A program made the position numbers and the translations under genes. Below are positions 25,443-38,269 of a stretch of DNA of 64,000 bases, one piece after another. The notes beneath the pieces are model-generated. The model was not told the DNA's origin. It saw only the letters and a program-made list of their open reading frames with translations, and made no database searches. Positions within the stretch are counted from its first letter, which is position 1. Each line of letters starts with the position of its first letter. Location: NCBI GenBank assembly GCA_013398955.1, contig VWPU01010350.1, forward strand, positions 124,001 through 188,000, in the 5' to 3' direction. Source of the stretch: Callaeas wilsoni. Taxonomy: Eukaryota; Chordata; Aves; Passeriformes; Callaeidae.

Positions 25443-28400
25443 TTCCGGTCTGATAAACTTTTTCTCTGATTTAGCTTCAGTGCTCTTGCAGTGGCACTGA
25501 TAGCTACCCTGAATGCAAAGTAAGTGAGAATTAGCCATTACTCACTGTTACAGCAAGAGCCTGACAATGTTTGCCTGCACTGTCTGGAGATGAGAAAGAG
25601 CGATTCAGTTCCTCTTTGCATTTCAGAGAGCCCAAAGGATTCTAAAAGCCTTCACGCCTTTGCCATGAAAAAATGTCCTTTAATAAGCAAGTGAAGAAAA
25701 GTGAGGTACAGCCAGCTGCAGAGGTACCCTCTGTGTTGTCAAGTGCCCCACGAGCTCTGAAGAGGAAGCTGAGGCAGTTTGCTCTGTTTGATCCATCTGT
25801 GGTAATCAGGCAGCTTATTTTCTGACCTTCAGGGATCTGGCTCCATATGAAAAGGAAAGTAAAAGCAATACAAATCTATGTGGGGAAGTGGTTTCACTGA
25901 AATGTGTATGTCATGGTTCAGAAATACTGGAAGCCATGCAGGCCCAGAGGGAAGGATGGATCAAAAATGGCAATGTTCATACCCATATATATAGATACAG
26001 CTTTGTATAGCTCTAAACTCATCCAACTGCCCACAAAGATCTGTCCCACATAAAAGCAACTGATAAATGACAGTCTCTCCTTAAAATGGTAATCAAATTG
26101 TACAACATGCAAAGCAAAATTAAATGTCATTATTGAAAGCTTAGATTAAAAGCAGCATTTGGGAGGATACTCAAGATCCCTATGTGTGTGTCCTGTGTTG
26201 TACCCTGGACATCTGCTGTTTGTCACTACATATGTAGGCATTTTTTTTGACCTGGTACACCCATCCTCAGTTTCCCCTTTGGATTTATATCCTATCTGTT
26301 TAATGATGACTGGAAATCAGTAATTTCAGTTACAATGATTTCAATCAACCCCCTCTGTGTGCGATTACAAGGACCAGACTTCAGAAATTCTTATTTATTG
26401 GCTGAAAATACAAGGACTTTGTTGCATTCAAACTGAACAAATGCTTTGCTTTGAGCATAAAAAAAAGGGAGGGGGGAAGTATTTTCACATAGAAAATTGT
26501 TTTAACTTTAATCCGTATATTAATATTTCCTCCTTTTTTGTCTTGCAAACTGTATCTAATTAATTTTTTCCCTTGCAATTATTTTTTTAAACTGTCAGGG
26601 AAAACTTGAATTTCTTTTGTTCAGCTACGTGGGATTATGCTAAGCAAAATCATGAAATCCTCAAAGTGAATAAGGTGCCACTGGCATCTTGCATACATTA
26701 TTTGCACAACTGGGCAGTTGCATCAGTCTCCTTGCAGTGTGCACCTGAGTCTGCTTTGTAGGCATTGAAGAAAAATTGAAATTCCTCGGGAATGTTTGGT
26801 GCACCATAGATCAGTTAGAGGTCATGATGTTATTTAGTGTTTTATGGTGAATAAATCAGATGCTCACTTCCAAATCCCCCTTTATATGAGCTATAATACA
26901 TCTAGTTCTTTATGGAAAAGGAATTTTTATGAACTGAAACTGAACCACATTATCCTGTCAAGTAATGGGGCAGTGACACATATTATGAATAGGACATCAG
27001 TCGCTTTTTTGTATTCTGTGCGTCACAATGAGAGCACAAAAAGCTGAATCCAGTAGATGCTTCTCCCTGTGTACAAACACAAGACTTGAGGCAGTCAGGT
27101 GGGAGTTTTCATAGCTAGTTTAAACATCGACATTAAGATGATTGTTTAGATTCTCCATAAAAGGGGAGTCCCCACAGCCTTCTAAATAAAACTTAGTCTA
27201 GCAATAAAGCAAAATACCACCAAAAATGTACACTGGACCAAGAGAGGCGGGTGAATTAGCTATTTATTGGCCCTCAGAGGAGTTTCCTGTGGGTGAGTAT
27301 TGCAATGGTGAGGTCTGAGTCTTCAGAGCACATGGACAAGATCCTTTGAATCTGCCCCTTGATTTACAACTGAAGCTTTTCTGTTACATCATGCACTTAG
27401 TGGTGCTTTTGATTGGTACAACTGTGAAATTCTTCTATGAACATAACACATTCCAAACCAGTTACAAGTGAGTCATGCAAGTAGAGGAGTCACATTGTAC
27501 AGCTTGATTCATCACAGACTTCAGCTACTACAGGCGTTCATCCACAGCCATTAGCTAAATGCAGAGCAGCATGTGGATTATGGAAAGTTTCTGTAAAATT
27601 ACTTACTCGTTTCTTAGAACTTGTCTCATTATTTTCCAGATGAAGTAGGTAAAACAGGCGAGAAGAATTCTCTTAATTTTCATGATAACTGATTATAACT
27701 TCTGAGTGTTTTATTTATTTTCCTTTTGCTTTATGGTAAGACAAAAAATTATAAATGGAGAGATTTAATTCTTATGAGAAATATAACATTCTGTAGGACC
27801 AGGGATTGTCTTCTGACTGAGATTTAAAACTTTTTTGACTGATCGTTAAATAAATTTTGGTATGTGTTGTAAGAAGGTTATAAATGACTTGATTAATTTT
27901 CATATGCCCATTCCAGCCTCTTATCCTTAAAAATAATGAACATACAATTACCTTAATTAGCAATATAACAGCTGATTGTTGCGTCAAATATGCATTTTGT
28001 TGCCATTTCTTTTTCCTCAATGTGCAGCTCTGAAGTGGCAGGAAGTTCACAGTGTAAATGGCTCTGATGAAAAACTTCAGTTTTCCAGCTTGCTCAGAAA
28101 AAATTCCAACCCTGCTCCCTCCATATTCAAAGAATTAAGAACTACGAGACGATCTTTTTCATAGTTTAGTGTAAAAGCAGCTCAGGCTCCAGACTAAGGG
28201 GATGATTCACTTATCTTAAAATTCAGGAGTCTGAAATTTAGGTGTCTCATCTAAAGTAACTGTCTGGGTATCCTGTCAAGGGACTGGAAACAGATAAACC
28301 ACTGCAGGAGGCAATACATCTTACCAGGGCTGGAAAACGTCCCAGACTGGGCCTAATTCTCACTCCACTCACTCGAGGTGCCAAGGCACCCGGTTAGACT

Positions 28401-31400
28401 TTGTATTTAACTGGCTTTCAGAGAAAGTTCCATGAGATTAGAAAACTGTAAATCTTTTGCTTTCAATCATTTAGCAGGTAATACCTAAGGAAGCACATTT
28501 GGGGAAAAAAATGTGGCTGCTGTAAGATTTATCACTTAGTTTTTCAACTTTACTGCTATGTCAATGCTGGGGTTTAAAGCAGACAAGAAAAAGATGTTTT
28601 ATAGATCAAATATTACCTTCACTATAGACCCTAGCTAGAGGCACTGTGAAAAACAGATTAGAAGTAGATGTTTTGGTCTTCTTTTATTGCCCAAATTTAA
28701 AATAAAACCTTAATGTTATTTCTGCTTCAAAAAGATTTAAATATCATTGGTGAAAAGAAAGTCTTGCACAGGACCTTTAAACAGAAGATTTTAGATTGGA
28801 AGAGTCTTATTTTTTCCATTGTTTTGTTTTCTTGCTTTTAAAAGTCCATCTATTAATAATATCTGTTCTTCCTTTCTATGCTATGGGAGATAGCAGGAAA
28901 TAATCACATTTTGTCAGTCTCTTAGAGAAAGCAGAAGCATGAAAGTGTTAAAAAATCATTTCAGAGAAACAATGAATACAATAGAAATTCATTGCTATGT
29001 TTTCCTAAAAAATATTTTAGTGATTTGTGCTATTATTAGTGATGCACCTGTTTTGCTTGTAGCTGTTTATGAGCTGGTATTTTTGAAGTAATTTCTGCTT
29101 GTTCCCAAATCCAAAACCTGAGCAGAAAGAACCTCAGTCAATGAATATAAATATTATAAAATCAAATTACTCAAAAAAGAAAACTGTAATAAATTCAAAT
29201 GCGTAGCAAATATATTTTTCTGAACTCGTTGTTAATATTTTTCATTAGTGGATATTTCTTGGGTTTTTATTTGACATCACTGGTGATGTGGCTCAGCAAC
29301 AGAGTCCTGATTTACAGGTCTTGGTGTCTTTTAATCTCTTCAGTCTGGTTATAGGTAAAGACTCCACGATATAAGCGAAGATAGAGCTTCCTGCATGGGA
29401 AACACCTGTGCGAACCTGATGGGAAGCATTGCTGTTCAGACAGTATTCATGGCTTCCCTGGGAAATTTGGTGAGATAAATTACGAGGAAGAAACTAAAGA
29501 GCAGCTGGCCTTGCAACAGAGAATGTGTTTGAACCTGATTTGCCAATAGCATAAAAGACTTCTAAAAAGTATGAATAATACTGCAGATAGAAGGCATCAG
29601 CTGTCTCTGGCAGATTTGCGAAAGTCCTTGAAAAAGCTAAAAAAATTGGGATTTTGCCTAAACAGAGGCTTATAAACTCATGGGCTGAAGATCATGGGAA
29701 GAAAGGACTGAAAAATAATGTAACTTAGCTCACGTGTAAAGGGTGTAGAGTTAATTTGACATAACCTGTAGGCTTTGATAATGAAGTCACATCTCAGGTG
29801 ACACAATCTGCCACAGTACTTGTACTCGGGATCAGTGTGGGAATCTTTAATAGTCACTGAACCAGGGATTCCCCTGCCCTCCTCCTTTGAGGACCAGGAG
29901 TTAAATGGACAAAATGGTTTCCTTCCACTAATTGAGCCCACCTTGTGAATGTCACTGGCCCTTAGCTGGCTGCAAAGTACCAATCCCCTCTGACAGTGAT
30001 TTTTAGTATATTTTCTTGGTCACCTCTGTCTGTGACATGAGAATTCACTGTTCAACAAGGTCACTTCTCCAGCAGCTTGCAGTGCTTAACCCCCAAACTC
30101 CAGCTGCTTGAGCAGCCCGAATTTTGCTGCAGTTTAACTCTCCTGGAGTAGATTTGCTAGAGGATTACATAGAGTTGACAGAAAGTATGGAAAACAAGAA
30201 AAGAGTGGTAATTTTCCTGGTGAAACAAGAAAGAGAGTGTTTTTAGGTTCTGACTGTAGTGGGGTTTGCCATGTTGAGAAAGTCCCTGCCAAAATCTCTC
30301 AGAGGCAAATCAGGTCTCCATCAAATTCCTTGATTTGAGCTGGTGATCATTTCTGTTAAAAAACAGGAATCAGTTTTCAGGGAGGACCCTAAAAGGATCA
30401 AAGCTATTTAGTAAATTATTGTATAGTCAGAATATGAGCTATTTGTGAAGAAAATGAACTTTGTCCCAGCCAAAGTCAGCACACTCCATTTGACAAAGTA
30501 TTTCTCCTAGCCATGTATTAATATACTAATCATGTAACCATAATCCAGGCCCTTGGATTAATATTCTGTGTTTGGTTTAAGATTTTGCTTGTGGTTTAGA
30601 GGATTGTCCTGATTTAGCAAACCTCATCTGTCTTTATGCAACCTCTAAAATTTCAGTCGTGCAGCCCATCTGAGAGGAATCAGAGCTGTACATTGAAAAT
30701 AGCACTGGCAGATTGATGGAGGCACATACAGAGAGTATTTCATGGGTAGCCTCAGGGAGCACAACTTGGTGTAACTTCTGTTTTATTGGGCCCTGGAGGA
30801 AGTGCAAATTGCAGCAACTTAGATTCCTCTGATGTTACCCACTGTGCCTAGATATAGTTCAGCCCTTTAATATAGTGATGCCTGTTTCATGCAGAGTTGT
30901 GAGTGCTAATTGTGTGACACGACATCCAAAGGCAACTCTGAGCAAACATCTGTGGTGCTCGGATGTGCTCTGCCAGGCTGCTTTCCTGCATTCCCAGCTA
31001 GGCAGCTCCCGGCCTCAGCTGGAATGTGGGAACATACCTGACTCACGAGTGTCTGAAATGGAGCTGCAGCAAATCTTAGCTCGCTCTGGTTTATATAAAT
31101 TAGAGTCCTGAGATACAATTTCGTGGGTAGTTTTGTCTTTCTGGCAGTGCTTCCACCAGGAGAAGGGCATGTCTCCCATTCCCCTGATCTTCCTTAGTTC
31201 TGCTTCTCTCTGACTTGCTGCTGACCTCCCAGCCCTGTCTCCTGCCTTGTTCCATCTTCAGAGATTGCTGGATCATTCCATGAAGTCACTAGCATGAGAG
31301 AAAACAATTCGACTTCTTTTTCCTGGGTTTAGTTTCTGCTAAATTAGTGACCTAAAACAGCTTACAAAGGGTTCAATGTGTACCAATACCCACTGGGAAC

Positions 31401-34400
31401 ATGAGTGGGGAGAGGGATGGGTGAGAAGGAGCTTCAGTTGTAACTGGAGTAGCAGGTGGAGTTACTGCAACGGCTCGCTGTGTTGTATTGAATAACATTC
31501 CTAATGCCATCCACTTCTTGCAGTAGATGTTACTCAAATGATAAATTTTAGTTTATTGCATGCTTTTCTAGGGGGAAGGACAGACACTCTCCAGCTGCTG
31601 GCTGGGTAGGGCAGCAAGTGCTGATAACTGCAGGCAACAAAATGTAAGCAGGAGGCAAAACCCACAGAACTGATGGCCACAGAGGACTGAAATAACTCAA
31701 TGCTGACTGGGTAGGTTAAATTTATCAGTTTAGTTACAACAGCACATGTTTTAGTTCCCTTTACAAAACATTTCTGAAGTCCAGGACAGTTTAGTAGAGG
31801 CTGAGCACCAAATAACACCCACATGGTTACTTGGGAGTGAGCTGCTTGTCAGAACCTGGGTTGGTCATCTCTGCTTTTCACTGCAGGGCTTTCTCTGAAC
31901 ACATTAAAGACATTTCCTTTAAGATGTTAGGCCCAAGTGCTAGACTTTGAATTTAAACTGCATTTCCCATTAGGTACCTTATCAAGGTTCTCAGTTCTGC
32001 TTTTAAACCATTACTTAACTTTCAGACACTTTACAGCTCATAACCTAACAAGGAATCCAGAGCTCATCTTTTGGGATACATATTTTGTCCTGCTGCTCTT
32101 AAAATACTGATGGATTTTTAAAGTTTTTTTTAAAGGTAAGATAAGCTGCAGAAACAATACTTAAATTCAATAACTCAAGCTGGAAATCATTTCATATTTT
32201 GGCTTTTAAACATCTACCAGCAGAAAATTTCTCTGTTGTGTATTATATTTTTAGCTGTCAAGTATCAGACTCTGTGTCAGTGCCAGGCAAATTGTAGCAC
32301 TAACCAGACTTTTAAAGTGTGGTCTGTAATCCAACCTAAGAAATTCTAAGATGAGACTTCACACTGCATTATAGCTGTATCCATACATTTCTCATTAAAA
32401 AAAAAAAAAAGCCTGTACTGTTTTATTTCAGTAAACTGAAGTAATAGCTTTCAACAATTCTGGAACAAATCCATTCAGCACTTAATTCCCAGTGAGGCAC
32501 AAAAAGTTTGCTTGGACATTTCCAATGTTCTTGGTCCACCTCTTGTATTATTTAAGAAACATTCTTAAGCTAATGGTGCTTGGAGAATCTTTTAAGCAGG
32601 CTGCTCCTGCAGGTTGATGGACACAGGCACTTTCTTCCTACACTGCCAGGCCTGGAGGGATCTGGCAGCAGAACAGTAGCAAGAAAAAACAAAGGACAAT
32701 TTATAAACAACGAGGGAATGCTTTCATTAGGGAAATTAGGATGTCTTCCACTCTTCTCTACACATTTGGAGCTGCTTTTATCCCCATCTTTATCTATTCA
32801 CACAGGCAAAGTCAAGCCAGATGAAGCATATGGGAGAATCTTGGTTACTTTACTTTCTAAACTTCTAGATAACTATTTCAAAACAAGAAGATGAAACAAA
32901 ATTTTGCTTCTTTGAGCATTGAAAAAATGACACATCATCTTAGTTCTTAATGCTGTTTTTGATGAGGCACCACATTTCATTGGCTTCTTTGACTGCCTGG
33001 TTTAGAAAACTTCAGTTCAAAGTTTGGCATCATGTACACATGGTTTATGTTGTTTTTCTATAGATGCATTATTCATAACTACATAAAGCACTTGGGCCAC
33101 TTCTTTTCATGATTCACTCAGTTTTATGAGGTCCTTTTGTTGCTCCTAACCTTCATTCTGACTTTTGGTTACCAGAACAAGATTACAAGCATCTGGATGT
33201 AAATATTTATTTTTCTATCAGTTGTTTTTAAGTAGAGTTTGTTTGGCTGAACAAAATCAGCTTCAGCACTGTTTCCTGGGGGACTCCTTGTGTGCCTTTT
33301 GGCTTTTCCCTGTTCCTAGTTTAAATATTTTTCTATGACTTTCTGTGGGTACATTTGGCTAGAACAAGTACAAGTATCTTTTCAGTACAAGTTCTTCAAA
33401 TCACAGAAATTTCCCCAATTCATACTAAATTTAAGTCTCTCTTCACTCCACCACCATCTCCCCACTGCTTTGAGGCTCTGGATCTCTGTCTGCCTTTGAA
33501 GCTTTGTGTTTGACAGCATTCTGGAGAATGAGAGTGTGGAGGTTGTAACTTATCCTGAGGTCTGATTCCACCTTTCCCATCCAACAGCAGGTAGTTTGCT
33601 CTGCAGCTTCTCACATGCCACAAACAGAGGTGTTTTTGCATCTAAAAACTGAATCTCCCATTCCTGCTGCCTGCTGCTTCCTATCCATGAAAGCCCAGAG
33701 GGTACTCTGACTTCAGCCTGTCTCCTCTCAGATACTGCCCCCCCACTTTGAGCTGAATGCCCTCATTCCCTGAGCCTTAATGGGCTGCGTGTGTTCGAGT
33801 TTCACCAGGTAAGAGCTGTGGGACAAATTGTACAACAGGACGCCTTTCCCTTCAGTTTTGCAGATAATGTTTCAGTTTTCTGTTAGCTGTGATGAAGTGC
33901 TGCTAAAACTTTGTAAGTGATATCTTAGAAGATCAGCTCATCTTTCTCTGGCAGATTGCATAGATTTCAGAGTTTTGTCTGTCTCTATTTTAGGAAGCGT
34001 ACAGCTTGTTTTGGGAGCTGCCCCAAAATAGTGTTTGCTCATATGCATATGTTTACCTGTCTGCCTAGTGTTTTCCATCTCCATGCAGGCTGTTGTTGTT
34101 CAGTAGCTTTGGTACTTAAAATAATGCAGGTAAAGCTGATGTCTGGGGGATTAACTAATTCTTCACATAATTGCCTTCATAGATATAAGGTTAAAAAATT
34201 TCAGTGCTAAGCAACAAGAATTACAATTAGCTCTGTCAGTCAAGGGCTTGTTGCATGAACTTCTCTAATCCAGTGTATTAGTTTTTGTGTTACTTCCCTG
34301 ACTACTTCTAATGTATGATAATATGGCCTTGCAGATTTAAAAACTGAGAAAATCAAGCCTAGATGAAGAAATGGACTTTGTTTTTCAGTGTATCAATTTA

Positions 34401-34735
34401 AACTCTGTTGCTTAGGCATGGGTTCAGTATTACCTGGGAGTTTGGTGTGTGAGGTACTGGGTGCACAGAAGGTACAGAGATGATCTCTTAGTGTGCATTT
34501 TGAATATGAAGTCAAGATTCTGATAGTCTGACCCGATGACTCATTTGCATTATGTACTCTTAACCCCTTTTAGTGAGAAATAAGCATGTGCAGGATGTAA
34601 TTAACCCTCCTGTTCACATCCAGACTGGTTTTGCATCACATAAATAAAGCACAGTTGGGAAGAACACCCTAAAACAGCATCAGGATCAGCTGTTTCTTGG
34701 ATTTACTGATTATATGTGGTGTGTAGTTGATTCAC
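25443..34735. other. Long unique noncoding stretch
   Basis: More than 9 kb without a confidently recognised gene or dispersed repeat. There are chance frames of 60-104 codons (for example 29.68-29.98 kb minus, 32.58-32.89 kb plus), an A run near 32.40 kb, and a perfect 12-bp palindrome CATATGCATATG at 34040. Weak MIR-like words at 26.27 kb and 34.34 kb were not strong enough to call. The part from about 34.5 kb looks like conserved noncoding DNA. Confidence 0.5.
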
Positions 34736-34774
34736 GTACATTAATGTACATTCATGTGCGTTCATGTCCATAAT
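34736..34774. repeat. 10-bp period tandem array, about 4 units
   Basis: Consecutive decamers GTACATTAAT, GTACATTCAT, GTGCGTTCAT and GTCCATAAT form a degenerate tandem array. Period 10 is close to one helical turn, so any bound protein would see the units on one face of DNA; that is inference only. Confidence 0.75.
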
Positions 34775-35048
34775 TTTCATTCGGATTCTTGGATAATTTT
34801 TGGTAAGTTAAATTCCGCTGGTTATAATTAGGCTTTTATTGCAAATGGTACAGTGGAATCAAATACACCACAGAATCTTGTCCTACACTTAAAAATTTAA
34901 GCTCCTTGTCAGTGCTGTAACACATAATTTGGATGTGTTGTAATGTAAAATAAAAGTAGTTTCCATAGTCAGCAGGTTGAGGTGTGAAAGAATTTGTGTT
35001 CCTCATCTAGTAATAGTTAGTGGAAGAGTAAATAACTTTGTTGTTCTA
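34775..35048. other. Unique noncoding sequence
   Basis: Short unique spacer before the duplicated segment. Nothing recognised. Confidence 0.5.
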
Positions 35049-35372
35049 TCTCCTATTGCAGTCAAACAGAGTTAAGTCACTAGATCCTTAGAATCCCTTG
35101 ATTCCATCTCCTTTAACTCCAGTGGGAGCATAGGCAAGTAATTCATGTGTAGATATTTACATGAAAAGCTTATTTGAGATGGTTTAATCTTTAAGGGCTA
35201 TCACACACCATACTGAGATTTAAATTCCTCATTCCAAATTCACAGAAAACGTGCATCCCTCTTAACTGGGTAATCAACACTTCTAAATATCAGGGTATTT
35301 TGCTAATGTTCTGGAACACAGTTTTTAATGAATTAATTGAATTCCACATCCATCCTTTTGTAAAGCGCTCCT
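35049..35372 (+). repeat. Local segmental duplication, copy A
   Basis: This segment is repeated in direct orientation at about 37461-37800. Shared landmarks in the same order include TAGATCCTTAGAATCC/CAGATCCTTAGAATCC, AGTGGGA(G/C)CATAGGCAAGTA, TAGATATTTACATGAAA, TATCACACACCAT(A/G)CTGAG, and CATCCCTCTTAACTGG. The array ends with ACACTTCTAAATATCAGGGT, ATTTTGCTAAT and AATTCCACATCCATC. By eye identity is roughly 90 percent outside indels. Copy A carries a 7-bp addition (about 35228) absent from copy B. It contains no coding frame and no repeat family I recognise, and copy A is not flanked by CR1. Confidence 0.93.
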
Positions 35373-37130
35373 GTGCATATGTGAATGAGTGTCTATAGGC
35401 AAATAGATGAAAGTGAAATCACTTGAATATTTAATGGCTGTGTCTGAATGTCCAGTCCATGTTATGGATACACAGTGGTACTGATTTGCCCTGTGACCAT
35501 TCACTATTAAGGGCAGCTACTACTGATAAAGCTGATTGTCACCAGAAAGATTTTAAAATGATTTCTAAGTAAATTTCCACCTCTTGGAAGTCTGAGGTTT
35601 TTCACTTTGCAGCAGGACAAAATAACCTTCATATCATTACTGACAAGAAAATCTCTCAATGCAAAAATACCGCTTGTTGTGGTGGGTGGGTTTTCTTTAT
35701 ATGCACAATATGCCTTCATGTGGAACAGCTTCAGTTATAGATTAAGAGAATGAAAATACTGAAAAGAGACAAAGTTAAATGCTCAGACAGACTACACCTG
35801 AGATTCAAACAAAATGGCAATGGCAATGGTCCTTAGAAAAAGAACTAATCAAACAATTATACTTAGTGGAAGTCTTAATTGACTCTGTGCATCTTCTAAA
35901 ATTGTAAGCCTTATCTCTTACATTGTCCTCCTTTTAGGTAAGTAGGTTAGCAATTAAAATACATGTATCTAAATTTTTGTAGTGAGTGTCTGAGGAACAA
36001 TATTTGTGTGGCATTTACTCTGCATTAAATTTCTTAAAGTCATGTGTTAAGAGACAGATTGCTTTCATTTCTCTTTGAAAAAAACCAAAAAACCAGCAAC
36101 AACAGGAAAAAAAATTACCATCCTGAGTTGGAACAAATCACAGTTAATACTGTGTGGATGAATTCAGATTTTGCTAATCCAATGAAAGTCGTCTTTAATG
36201 GAGATTCAAAACAAAATAAAGAAAATCCACTTTTGTTCTTAATAAGTCTCCTGCTGCCCCAAATATTTAAGCCCTTTATACAAGGTTAAATTTTTAAGAC
36301 TATGGAATCTTTCAGACTTATAAATATCTTTTTTATGAAAATACATTCTAGCAGAAAATATGTGGAATCTAGCCAAAGAAGTGTCAAAATAAAAATCTAG
36401 TAATTCCCTTTCTGTCACTACCAGTTGTCAGTCCAAGACAGTTCAATGTTTGAGATATGGATAGTATCAAATCCTGTTCTCTGAGTTGGTTGGTTTTTTC
36501 CTTAGTCAAAGCTGTAAAATATAAATAAACACAAACTATTTCAACCTTGGCATTGACTTTTGCTGTGATCACAGCATATCCACCTTCCTATCTCAGCCTG
36601 TGGGATCCAAAGAGAGTACATCAAAGAACTTTTCTTCTGTGAGGGAAGAAAATGTGAAAATTCCTATGTTTTGTGAATGTTCACTGTCATGAGAAATACC
36701 TTTAACATGACTAGAAATACACTGTCAGACTGGGGCTATGCATAGCCCCTGCTAAGCAGCCAGAATATTTTAATGTTGGAAAAGGACTACTCAACACCTA
36801 TTTCAGAAAAGCCTGTTCTTGCAAGAAACAAATTTGGGTCTTGAGGATCAGTAGACCAATAGGATGGCACGGACTGGAGCATGTAAACATAAGTGCATGT
36901 ACAAAAAGTCCTACACTTTCTGTGTAGCTGTGATTAGAAGTGATGAATGTTGGTCTAGAGACTGGAGATCTCATTGGGAAAATATTCCAATTCTACAAAT
37001 ATTTGTGGAAGTGAAAGAAAAGGTGTTAAAAAAATCTTGAGTTCAAACTGGCCTTACTGATTGCTTTTTCTCTGGTGTTAGTCAGGAAGCTAATCGTGGT
37101 TTGCACTCAGTCTGTGGGCCAAGACACGTT
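35373..37130. other. Unique noncoding sequence between duplicated copies
   Basis: No gene or recognised repeat. It separates the two copies of the 35-kb segment. Confidence 0.5.
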
Positions 37131-37446
37131 CAGAATCACAGAATCATTGAGGTTGGAAATGCCCTCTGAGGTCACTGAGTCCAACCATTCCCCCAGCACT
37201 GCCAAGGCTACCTCTAAACCATGTCCCTAAGCACCACATCTACACATTCTCTTTTTTAACACTTCCAGAGATGGTGATTCCACCACTGCCCTGGGCAGCC
37301 TGTTCCAGTGCCTGAAATTTTCCCTGTTACCCAATCCAAACCTCCCCTGGCACAGCTTGAGGTCATTTTCTCTTATCACTTCCTACCTGGGAGAAGAGAC
37401 CAACCCCCACCTGGCTGCAACCTGCTTTCAGGTCTCTGTGTAGATG
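37131..37446 (-). mobile_element. CR1 LINE, 3'-end fragment
   Basis: The + strand begins CAGAATCACAGAATCATTGA followed by GGTTGGAAATGCCCTCTGAG and GTCACTGAGTCCAACC. It then shows the CTAAACCATGTCCCTAAGCACCACATC block, CCACTGCCCTGGGCAGCCTG, and AACCTCCCCTGGCACAGCTTGAGG through CAACCTGCTTTCAGG. This is a minus-oriented CR1 of a subfamily distinct from the GGTTTGGGTTGGAAGG copies. It stops close to the left edge of duplicated copy B. Confidence 0.92.
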
Positions 37447-37460
37447 AGTTGGACGTGTGA

Positions 37461-37800
37461 GCTCCCATCGCAAACAGACTTAAGTCACCAGATCCTTAGA
37501 ATCCTTTGACTCCATATACTTTGACTCCAGTGGGACCATAGGCAAGTATTTCATAAGTAGATATTTACATGAAAGTACTCATGAGAATTTCATTTTACAT
37601 GAAAATCCCATTTGAGATGGTTTAGTCTTTAAAGGATATCACACACCATGCTGAGATTTAAATTCCAAATTCACAGAAAACATGCATCCCTCTTAACTGG
37701 CTAATCAACACTTCTAAATATCAGGGTATTTTGCTAATATTCTGTAACACAGTTTTTAATGAATTCATTAAATTCCACATCCATCATTTTGTAAAGGGCT
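37461..37800 (+). repeat. Local segmental duplication, copy B
   Basis: Direct repeat of 35049-35372. Relative to copy A it carries about 30 extra bases (around 37575-37605) with a partial second copy of TTTACATGAAA, and an extra block near 37516-37525. It lacks the 7-bp addition. Its left end abuts a CR1 3' end and its right end abuts another CR1-derived piece, both minus oriented, whereas copy A has neither. So copy B is likely the moved copy, or CR1 insertions came later on one side only. Confidence 0.93.
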
Positions 37801-37976
37801 GCTCTCTGTCATTTTGGAGCCATTCCTCCTTGTCCTGTTACTACATGCTCTTCAAAAGTCCTCGATCCATCTTCCCTGTAGGCTCCCTTCAGGCACTGGA
37901 AGGCCACAATTAAGTCTTCCTAAAGACTTCTCTTCTCCAGGCTGAACAATCCCAATTCCCTGTGTCTTTCTGAAGG
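37801..37976 (-). mobile_element. CR1 LINE internal fragment
   Basis: On the + strand the blocks CTCTCTGTCATTTTGGAGCC, ATTCCTCCTTGTCCTGTTAC, CCCTTCAGGCACTGGAAGGC and CTTCTCTTCTCCAGGCTGAA are typical of a minus-oriented CR1 3' region upstream of the terminus. The terminal part is absent. It covers nearly the same consensus area as the end of the 37131-37446 copy, so it is better read as a second CR1 whose 3' end was lost at the duplication junction than as the other half of one interrupted element. Confidence 0.85.
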
Positions 37977-38269
37977 GAAAAGTACATGACAACACATTCA
38001 GGTTCCACAACTTCATTCCGCACAAATATGAGCACATAGAGGAGGCACGTGGAAAATTTTATATGGAGGCTAAAGTGCCTCATATCAAAAACTTGCCAAA
38101 AATAGACATATTGGAGTTGTTCTTAGGCCAGGCTAATGGCGAAAAATGTATTTAGAGAGAGTTCTCTTAAATGTGAGTTAAATACTTAACCTCAAGTGTG
38201 CTTGATGCTTCATTAATGTTTAAAAGATTGGCATTTTCAGGATGTCAGTCAAAAAGAAGGGGAGAAAGT
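37977..38269. other. Unique noncoding sequence
   Basis: Short spacer between opposed CR1 pieces. Nothing recognised. Confidence 0.5.

Noticed and set aside
26240..26300. CCTCAGTTTCCCC, a MIR-like core word
   Set aside because: Single 13-bp match with no supporting blocks on either side.
34320..34400. Possible minus-strand MIR words (CAGATTTAAAAACTGAG, AGATGAAG)
   Set aside because: Only one short block fits and the flanks do not follow the consensus order.
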